NCBI GenBank assembly: GCA_027717985.1
Contig: JALLOO010000006.1
Span: forward strand, 1 to 42,142
From: Patescibacteria group bacterium AH-259-L05
GTDB lineage: Bacteria; Patescibacteriota; Patescibacteriia; UBA2591; UBA6264
Reading direction: 5' to 3'
Length of the DNA stretch: 42,142 nt
Part shown: positions 7,588 through 16,200 of the stretch, one piece after another
How the letters are laid out: each line of letters starts with the position of its first letter
How positions within the stretch are numbered: the first letter of the stretch is position 1
Notes under the pieces: model-generated
What the model was told of the DNA's origin: nothing
What the model saw: the letters and a program-made list of their open reading frames with translations, nothing else
The model's database searches: none
Translations under genes and position numbers: made by a program

Positions 7588-7949
7588 CAAAAGATTCACC
7601 CATAACACCAAAGAGAGGTGAAATATATCTGGTGAGCCTTGATCCAACTATTGGATCAGAAATAAATAAAACCAGGCCTGCGGTGATTCTTCAAAATGAC
7701 ATAGACAATAGATATAGTTCGGTAACCATTGTAGCCGCTATTAGTTCAAAAGTAGAGCGGCTTTATCCTACTGAGATATTAGTGAAATCAGGAGAGGGTG
7801 GATTAGATAAAAATTCAAGAGTGCTTCTTAATCAAGTTCGCACTATAGATAAACAGCGACTCGTAAAGAAAATCGGAACGCTTACAAGGGAAACAATGTC
7901 ACATATTGATCAATCATTAAAAATCAGCTTAGGATTAGCTGATATTTAG
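7584..7949 (+). CDS. mazF: MazF/PemK-family endoribonuclease toxin
   Basis: A 121-residue toxin of normal length. The hallmark block is GEIYLVSLDPTIGSEINKT followed by RPAVIL, in which the Arg of KTRP is the usual catalytic Arg. Later come VAAISS (the conserved Thr/Ser of the active site) and SRVLLNQVRTIDKQRL. MazF toxins cleave mRNA at short sequence motifs. It overlaps the antitoxin gene by 4 bp and is followed by a degenerate gene copy, so the operon is two genes. It appears intact, with no missing key residue. Confidence 0.92.
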   Translation: MTKDSPITPKRGEIYLVSLDPTIGSEINKTRPAVILQNDIDNRYSSVTIVAAISSKVERLYPTEILVKSGEGGLDKNSRVLLNQVRTIDKQRLVKKIGTLTRETMSHIDQSLKISLGLADI

Positions 7950-8062
7950 TTTTGTTTGATACAGAAATTCTTTTTGAAAAATACTGCCTATTTTTATTGC
8001 CAAAAAATACAGGAAGAAATGTAACGGCCGTGAGATTTTTTCCACATTTAATAAAAACAAAT

Positions 8063-8230
8063 ATGGGATTATTAGAAAAATTCAACTCTCTTTTTAATAA
8101 ACGTTTAATTTATCAAGATAAAACAAAAAGAACAATCTACCAGCAAGGAAAAATAAGTTTCTCCAGCCCCTCTGGTTATTACCTCGTAGTCATTCGGAAA
8201 TGGCGTCAAAAAGAATTACGACCGAATTAA
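8063..8230 (+). pseudogene. Truncated paralogue of the transglycosylase N-terminus
   Basis: From ATG 8063 the first ~45 codons match the start of the 735-residue transglycosylase (both carry LFNKRLI, then QDK, KRTI and SGYY/PGYY). Nucleotide similarity also covers the few bases before the ATG (ACAAATATGG). The match stops after about codon 45, where the frame ends in 10 unrelated residues and a TAA. The TATAAT of the intact copy is replaced by AATAAA, so it may not be transcribed by itself. A longer reading from 7952 is not supported by the paralogue. Confidence 0.75.
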
Positions 8231-8245
8231 AAAATTGCTTGGCCA

Positions 8246-8842
8246 ATGAAAACAAAAACTCCAAAAAAGCTAGTAAGCATGATAATTATAATATTAATAT
8301 TGGCAGGCTTTACAGGGTTAATTATTAAAATTTACAGTCAATCTAATATTAATGAAGTTAGAAACGCAGACGCTATAGTAGTAATGGGAGCTAGTCAATG
8401 GAGCGGCCGTCCCAGTCCAGTTTTAGAAGCAAGATTAAATCATGCTCTTTCTTTATATAATCAAAATTTAGCACCTAAAATTATTTTAACAGGAGGCGTG
8501 GGAGAAGGCCAGAAACTGTCAGAATCGCAGGTCGGCAAAAATTATTTAATCAACAAAGACATTAACAATCAAAATATTTTCACAGAAGAGACAGGGCGCA
8601 CTTCATGGCAAAGTCTAAATGAAGTAAAAAAAATTTTAAATGAGCAAGATTTGGATTCTGTAATTTTGGTAAGTAATGGCTTCCATATGATGCGGCTTAA
8701 AAAGATGAGCAAGGATTTAAGAATTAAAGCATTTACATCTCCTGTAAAAGAAAGCCCTATAAAGAAAGGCAGCATAGAAGAGTTTAAATATATTACAAGA
8801 GAAACTTTGGTTTACATATTATATCTGTTATTTAAGATATAA
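8246..8842 (+). CDS. DUF218/YdcF-like membrane protein
   Basis: The protein has 198 residues with an N-terminal membrane anchor (residues 9-30) and a DUF218 (YdcF/SanA/ElyC) domain. The domain is recognisable from the strand ADAIVVMGAS, the helix SPVLEARLNHALSLY, the motif KIILTGGVGEG, the central TGRTSWQSLNE and the late VILVSNGFHMMRLKKM. Members act at the cell envelope in undecaprenyl-carrier or envelope-barrier functions, but the biochemical reaction is uncertain. Its start lies 16 bp after the pseudogene, so it may have been fused to a different promoter by that rearrangement. A hairpin repeat follows it at 8855-8883. Confidence 0.85.
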   Translation: MKTKTPKKLVSMIIIILILAGFTGLIIKIYSQSNINEVRNADAIVVMGASQWSGRPSPVLEARLNHALSLYNQNLAPKIILTGGVGEGQKLSESQVGKNYLINKDINNQNIFTEETGRTSWQSLNEVKKILNEQDLDSVILVSNGFHMMRLKKMSKDLRIKAFTSPVKESPIKKGSIEEFKYITRETLVYILYLLFKI

Positions 8843-8854
8843 ATTTAAATGTTT

Positions 8855-8883
8855 ACTACTTGGACACCGAGTGTCCAAGTAGT
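8855..8883. repeat. Perfect 13-bp hairpin repeat after the DUF218 gene
   Basis: Arms ACTACTTGGACAC and GTGTCCAAGTAGT pair perfectly around a CGA loop. There is no U-tract, so it is more REP-like than a terminator, though it lies where a 3'-end stabiliser or terminator would be expected. Confidence 0.6.
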
Positions 8884-8912
8884 CCAAAAGTTTTCCAGAA
8901 AAAGTTTTCCAC

Positions 8913-8941
8913 TTGACAAATTTGGGAAAATCTGCAATAAT
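8913..8941 (+). promoter_or_regulatory. Promoter of the HEAT-repeat gene
   Basis: TTGACA (8913-8918), 17-bp spacer, AATAAT (8936-8941). The -35 is directly preceded by AAAGTTTTCCAC, an arrangement repeated at the Phd promoter (20977-20992). Confidence 0.55.
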
Positions 8942-8942
8942 G

Positions 8943-8977
8943 AAAAAGTCTTAAGTGAAACATGCTTAAGACTTTTT
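8943..8977 (+). terminator. Leader hairpin with U-tract (attenuator-like) before the HEAT-repeat gene
   Basis: A 13-bp stem (AAAAAGTCTTAAG / CTTAAGACTTTTT) with a 9-nt loop starts within a few bases of the predicted transcription start and ends in a run of Ts, 17 bases before the ATG. It looks like an intrinsic terminator placed inside the leader. Confidence 0.5.
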
Positions 8978-8994
8978 AGATAAGTTTTCAAATC

Positions 8995-9936
8995 ATGAAA
9001 AAGCCAGTAAAAATAATTTTAGTTGTTGCCTTGATCGCCATAGGCATTTATGCAGCGCGTCTTGCCTATGGTTTTTTGATTTTGTCTGTTGTTACATCAG
9101 ACGCGGTCTCATCAGAAGTTCATTTAGAATTTGCGCAGGCATTGTATGAAAAATGCAAAGAAAAGGGCCAAGATGATTGTGAATATTATTTAGCGCAGGA
9201 TTTATTAGATGTGTTTTCCAAGCAAAGAAAAGAGTCCATGGCAGTGGTGTTTGACAATACAAAAACAGAGGCAGAGCGCATTGACGCGTTAAAAACATTT
9301 TATGAACTGTCGCGTGCAGGAGAAAATAAACCAATTGATAAAGATGAGGCATTGTTTTATGATGCGGTTGCATTTAATCAGAATAATCCTGTTGAGTTAA
9401 AGCGCATTGCATTTGGATATATATTGCAGTCTCCAATTGACGATCCTGTAATTGTTCAAACATTAATGGAGGTAGCGGATTATAAATATAATGTTCCTGT
9501 TGAATGGAGAAAAAATGCAATTAAATCATTAGGCCAGGCAGGCGTAAAAGAGGCGGCAGATATTTTCATCCAGGCACTAGAGGATGAGAATTGGGAGGTA
9601 CGATTGAGCGCAGAGAATGCTATGGCACAGATCGGAGCAAGAGATAAAGGCCAAGTCTTACAACTTTTGAATATAGCTGTTGATGAGACTAAAGGGGTGA
9701 TAGCCAGGGAAAGTGCCTTATCAGCCCTCGAAAGTTTATTTCGTTCTTCAGCGATAGAAGATTTTAATTATATAGATATGTTGGAATCTTTATTAGAGGA
9801 TGACAATTATGTGATTCGCTCTGCAACAGCAGATGCATTAAGAGTTTTAACCGGAAAAAAATATACATTTAATGAAGAAGAAGGAGAAGATATAGATAAA
9901 TTTATTGAGGATGCATATGGATTAATCATAGATTAA
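8995..9936 (+). CDS. Membrane-anchored HEAT-repeat protein
   Basis: The protein has 313 residues. An N-terminal membrane segment at 5-33 anchors it. The rest is helical, with HEAT-like repeats clearest at about 175-290: IKSLGQAGVKEAADIFIQAL, WEVRLSAENAMAQIG, VIARESALSALESL and VIRSATADALRVL. HEAT solenoids bind partner proteins. It precedes the large surface-protein locus, so a scaffold role at the envelope is possible but unproven. The leader contains a terminator-like hairpin that may control expression. Confidence 0.8.
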   Translation: MKKPVKIILVVALIAIGIYAARLAYGFLILSVVTSDAVSSEVHLEFAQALYEKCKEKGQDDCEYYLAQDLLDVFSKQRKESMAVVFDNTKTEAERIDALKTFYELSRAGENKPIDKDEALFYDAVAFNQNNPVELKRIAFGYILQSPIDDPVIVQTLMEVADYKYNVPVEWRKNAIKSLGQAGVKEAADIFIQALEDENWEVRLSAENAMAQIGARDKGQVLQLLNIAVDETKGVIARESALSALESLFRSSAIEDFNYIDMLESLLEDDNYVIRSATADALRVLTGKKYTFNEEEGEDIDKFIEDAYGLIID

Positions 9937-10248
9937 ATGTTGTGCTATACAAACCACTCAGCAACAGATAAAATTCCTGAGCTTTGAGGCGCGATCTTTT
10001 TTGGAGGATAAAATCATTTTATATAAATGGTTAATTGAAAAATAAAGAGCCCTTACCTATTAAAGCGATTTTTGTTCTTTATTGATTTTTAAATAACCCC
10101 TTTCTTAAGCAAAAAGAAAGAGACGAGCATTGCCTTAAAGGGAAGGATTAGGAAAGAGGTTAAAATAGGAGAGGAAAATAAAAAAGCAAATAGTAGGACG
10201 GTAACTCTTTATTTAGATATAATCATTACTTTTAATATATTTTGTATT
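9937..10248. other. Gap before the giant exoprotein gene
   Basis: 312 bp with no ORF or RNA gene that I can support. A weak stem (AATAAAGA / TCTTTATT, 10041-10083) followed by GATTTTT may terminate the HEAT-repeat transcript. A TATAAT at 10218-10223, 25 bp before the ATG, is the likely -10 of the giant gene; no clear -35 accompanies it. Confidence 0.4.
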
Positions 10249-13200
10249 ATGAGATTTATATCTAAATATTTGTTGCTTATATTAGTATTTGCTGTTTTTG
10301 TTATTAGCGCACCTGCTGTATATGCGATCCCCTGGGGAACAATTTTATATAAGACCTCTACTGATGGTCGTATGTATGGGTATAATGGTTTTGATTTTTC
10401 TTTAATTCCAGGCCAAATTTATCCAGGCGGTGTGGCGATTTATATTGGGAAGAATAAACTAGATAATGAACCGATGGTTGTTGAAGTTGACTATAGCGGA
10501 GTGAGACAAGTTCCTGCAAAATATTTTGTAGATTTAGATAAGGGAGAGCAATTCCTTGGAGCTAAAATGCCAACACAATTTAAATACACAGATAAATTAG
10601 CTCAGAAAATTCTGGAAAATATCAACCATCAAGTTGTGCGCGAAGAATCCTTTGACTTCACCTATCACACACAAAAAGGGCCGTCTGACGGGGATTGGAC
10701 TTCAGTAGGATTTGTGGAAAAAATATATGAAAGCGCAGGATGTTCAACACTAACCTATGACATAAGGCCGAGTTCAACCTATGATACCTGCTGGTATTCA
10801 ATTGATATTACCCCGGATGGGTATGATGCTACAACTATAGTTAATGACTACGGTGATGTTTTTTCTAAAACCAAAGAGTTTTCAAAAATTCATAAATTTG
10901 GGCAAAAAGATTTTTGGGAAAAGTTTGCCAAAGACGAAGCCCAAAGCTTTATAAGTACACTTGGCAAAGCAGGCGAGGTCGCTGGGCTTCTTCTTGAAAC
11001 AAATATTTTTGGCAAAAATAAAAAAGATGGCAATCGATACTTTTTCTTTCCGTATACGCAATTTATCCAGCCAACCTTAAGAGATGTGCAAGTTGATATT
11101 GAGGTTGCCTCGTATGGTAAATCATCACTTCCTGGATCACTTACCGACGCTGAAGTTAAGAAAAAAGCAGCATTGGCATTTACGGGCAGAACAGTGAGAG
11201 AAACAGGCCCTAAAGTAGTAAAGAGTATCGCCATAAAATGGGCAGAAAATTATTTTGGTCTTGGCCCAATTATTTCAGTATATAAGGCCGTAACCGGTGC
11301 TATTAATAAAGTTGAAAATGTCGCTGGTATTGCAACGGGTGGTGCCGTACATCTTGATATAGGGCAGTCGGTTAAAGATATGATTGCGAAAAACAAACAA
11401 GTAGCGGCAACCATAAGTTCTTGGGAAGATACCAAGGATTTGGCCGAAGTACGGATGAAAGAAAACGCAGAACTTGCCGACCGAAACCCGATACTTGAAA
11501 GAAATCTGGAGCAAAAGCAAAGGGATATAGAGTTGGAGATGGCTCAATATGGCGTTGAAAAAGTTGAGCCGCTGGTTAAGAAGCCTGAATTTGAAGTTGA
11601 ACATTTTGAACAAGTAAAAGAAATAACCTTAGAAACAGAACTAGAAGAACTGGTAGAAGAAATTACCTCTGTCATCCCGCAAGACCTCCCTGTCACTCCG
11701 CGCGAAGATCCCTTTGTCATTTCGCCTGAACCATCGCCTGTTATCCCGTCCCTTGACTTCGATGACAAAAAAGATGTCACCCCGCAGGATTCTTCTGAAC
11801 AGGTTCAGTCTACCCAAACCGATCAGGAGGAAATCGATTCCCTTGTCATCCCGCAAGATTCTCCTGTCATCCCGCAAGATTCTCCTGTCATCCCGCAAGA
11901 AGTGCGGGATGTTGAGGTTGAGGAGGTCATATCATATAAAGCAAGTGATATAGTGATTAATGAGTTTTTACCAAATCCATCTGAAGGCTCGAAAGAGTGG
12001 ATAGAAATTTTTAATAACACGGATCAGTCAATTCATTTAAACGATTGGACCATTGAAGATAATACGGGTAATGCGCGAAGACTTGGCGAGCTTGTTATTT
12101 CGCCAAAGAGTTTTATCTCATTACATCAAGGGCAGAATTTCAATTTTTATCTTAATAACGCAAGCGATCATATTGTTTTAAAATATAAAGATGCGGTTAT
12201 TGACGAAGTGTCTTATGGAAGTTTTAATGATGGCAATATAAGTGATAATGCGCCCCGTCCAGAGAAAGGTCAGGCGTTAGCAAGAACAATTGATGGGAGA
12301 GACACGCATAATGATGCCGTGGATTTTGCAATTACGACTGCTTTTACGCCTGGAACCAGCAACAATATTGTATTTTCTAAACCATCTTCAGGCGGATCAA
12401 CTTCAATAGATACGATCGTAGATGATCTTTTAGAAAATACTCAAACATATACTGCCTATTCTCCATTTGATGTGGTGATAAGTGAGGTGGCGTGGATGGG
12501 AACCCAATCATCTTACAACGATGAGTGGTTAGAAATCTACAGCAATTCAAATATGTCGGCTGATCTAAGCGGGTGGCATCTAAAAGCTATTGACGGAACT
12601 CCTGATATTGAGTTGGGAGGCACTATTCCCGCGCATACTTATTGGATATTAGAGCGAACTGATAATACGACGATTTCTAATAGCGAGGCAAATCTTATAT
12701 ATACAGGCGCGTTTAATAATGGCGGAGAACATTTGCAATTAATAGATGGGCGCGGCAACGTTATTGACGAACTTAATTTTTCAAGCGGCTGGCCTGTGGG
12801 CGATAACGACACCAAGTCATCAATGGAGCGGATTAATTTTACCACATCAGGCAGTGAGACAAGTAATTGGCAAACCCATAGCGGGCAAAATCTATATGCC
12901 AAAGATGCGGATGCAAATGATATTTTAGGAACACCAGGACAGGCAAGCAGTGAACCGGTGGTTGAAGCACAGGGCCAGCAAGAACAACAGCCACCTCCTG
13001 ATGCTGATGGCGATGGCATTGCTGATGCTGATGATAATTGTATAAACGCAGTAAATCCTGATCAGTTAGATTCTGATAGCGATGGTATTGGTGATGCATG
13101 CGATGATCATACGCCGCCCCTAATCACTTTAATTGGTCCGAGCACGGTAAATCTTTATATCGACGATTCTTATACAGATCAAGGCGCAGCAGCGGTAGAT

Positions 13201-16200
13201 GATACTGATGGCGATATAACTGCTGATATTGTGGTAGTAAATCCAGTCAATACGGCGGTCGCTGGTACGTATGTCATAACGTACAATGTTTCAGATACTG
13301 CTGGTAATGCAGCAGTTGAAGTAATCAGGACCGTTATGGTGAGTGAAAGGTCTGATACGTCGTCGCCAGAGATAACCATTTCTGTTAAACCAACTAACCC
13401 AACAAGTCAAACAACTGCAGCATTTGAATTTTCCGCAAATGAAACTGCTGCGTTTTCGTGCCGCTTAGACAGCGGCGTATGGGAAGGTTGCCAGTCGCCT
13501 AAAGACGACTATACTGCGCTCTCTGAAGGAGGGCATATTTTTTATTTAAGGGTCGTAGATTCTTCAGGCAACCAAGCAGAGGCAAGTTATTCATGGACCA
13601 TTGAGCCTGAATCAGAGCCCGAACTAGAGCCTAAACCTACTCCTGAACCAGACACTACCCCGCCCGTCATTACCTTAATTGGATCCAGCACTATAAATCT
13701 TTATATCGACGATTCTTATACTGACCAAGGCGCAGCAGCCGTAGATGATTCAGACGGCGATCTAACCGCTGATATTGTGGTAGTAAACCCAGTCAATACG
13801 GCAGGAACTGGTACGTATGTCATAACGTACAATGTTTCAGATACTGCTGGTAATGCAGCAGTTGAAGTAATCAGGACCGTTATGGTGAGTGAAATGCCAG
13901 ACACTACCCCGCCTGAAGCAACTATTATTACCTATCCAGATAATCCAACCAGCCAAACCACTGCTGACATTACCGTGGGAGGACAAGAGGTAACCCATTA
14001 TAAATATAGATTAGATAATGGAAGTTATAGCGGTATTGAAATTGATGTTTCCGTTCATATTACGTTATCAGATTTATCTGAGGGCGAGCATACTATCTAT
14101 GTTATTGGAAGAGATGCAGCTAGTAATTGGCAGGAACAAGCAAACGCAACTACGTATTCGTGGACTATTGATACGACGAGTCCGATCTCAAACATTTCTA
14201 CTGATGGCGGTACATTTAATGCTGCATCATGGGGCGATACAAAAATATTTAATGGGATTGCAGGAAATGATGCAGAAAACGTAGAAGTGCAGGCGCAAAA
14301 AGGGCTTGGATCATGGTATCTAACAAATAACAATGGACAGTTTGAATGGATTGAAAATGATCCATCACTATGGTTACCGCCAACAGGTTTTGATAATACA
14401 ACCGGCGACTGGTATTTTAATTTGCCAAAAAATTTACTAGACGATGAAAATTATTTTATTCGTTCGCGCGCCATTGATACGTTAGGCAACCGCCAAAACA
14501 ATGCATCAGTTATTGATTTTATTTTTGATAATACGCCGCCAGGCATAGCGGCAAATATGGTACTTGCAGAGGAGGGGAGTCCGTTAGACTTAAAATTTTC
14601 ATGGAATGATATTAATGATAATTTAAGCGGTATTGATCATTATGAGATTAGCTGGGAAGACGGAAATACAACCTCAAGCACCTCGACCCTGTTTAGATTA
14701 AAAGGGAAAAACAGAGCACAGTATGGATTTAAGGTGCGCGCAGTTGATAAGGCAGGAAATGTTGGTCCGTGGTCTAATATTACACCGCACTCAATTTCAC
14801 TTAAATCCCTTATTATTAGCGAAGTTCAAGTAAATGATAACGAGTTTGTTGAGTTATTTAATCCAACCAGCAGTGATATATCTCTTGATGGATGGTATTT
14901 TGCATATTATTCATCAGCACAGGATTGGAGCGGCGCTACACTTTCTAACCCTAATAAAAATACCCCGCATCGCTTAAAACAATTTCCTACCGGAACCGTT
15001 ATTAAAGCAGGCAAGCATTATTTAATCGGGGTTTATGGATTGTCTGAGCCAAGAGTTGATTGGCAGTTAACAACTAACAGTGGTAATCCATATTCTTCTG
15101 GCCAGCTTTCAAACTCAAATGGATCAGTGGTGATTTATTCATTTGATCCACGCGGAAAGTCAAAACAAACACTAGAAAAAGACTACATTGATGCAGTGGG
15201 CTGGGGAAGTGTTGACGTGAGCGAAAAAAATCCATATACAAGTGCGCCGGGGCAAAACAAGTCCTTAGAAAGGAACCAAAATCAAGATACAGACGACAAT
15301 GCAGGCGATTTTATAGTGCGGACAAATACGACGCCAACCAATAGTTTAGGCCCATGGTTGAATGAATGGGGCAAAAGACAAGTTTTGGTAATTGACAATA
15401 AAGAAAATGCGAATGATCTTGTTGATTATGCCGTTAAAGTTAACCTTTCTTATATTGCAGAAATGAATACAGATTTTTCTGATGTACGGTTTACTTCTTC
15501 TGACGGCATTGCCCTTCTTTCATATTATCGCGAAGAATATACTGATAGTCAGTCAGCTGTATTTTGGGTAAAGATACCATCAATACCAAAATATTCAGAA
15601 GTAATTGTGTATCAGTATTATGATAATGACAATGCAGGATATGACGGGAGCGGCGAGTCAGTATTTGTATGGTTTGATGATTTTAATAGCGCTGATAGAG
15701 CAGATGAATATATTAATTTTGGTACCAATTTTGACAGCGTGGGTTCAGGATATGTAAGGATGAATAATCCAGTAGGTGGATATCTCACACCAGCAAATCT
15801 TGATGTTAAAAATGTATACATTAAAACCAGCATACAATTAGCAACGAGTAGTAATGGCACGAGAAAGGCGCGTCAGGGATATGTTAATTATCGCAGAACT
15901 GACAGTCCTGATGATGGTGATACCACGAATGACAATTACTGGCAACTTGGTCAGGATAATGGTCATAATTGGACATTTAAACCCAGTGGTCTTCATTTAG
16001 ATAAGGTTGTTGATGGCAATATGAATAGAGTTGCTCATGCGGGAGAGGTGGCGCATAACTATAATGAGTGGGGCACGTATGAAGTATGGGCATATGAAAC
16101 AAACCACAAGACATACTTTAAAGATTCTGATTTTGAAAAAACATGGGAGGTGGTGAGTCATTACTTAAATCAATCTGGCAAGGTATATTTACGAGCTGAC

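Noticed and set aside
9092-9373. Minus-strand 93-codon ORF in the HEAT-repeat gene
   Set aside because: It is an antisense shadow of a well-supported helical repeat protein, with no start signals.
11845-11911. Short CRISPR-like array
   Set aside because: The 21-bp units are directly tandem, in frame and without spacers; they encode a Pro-rich linker. No cas genes are in the window.
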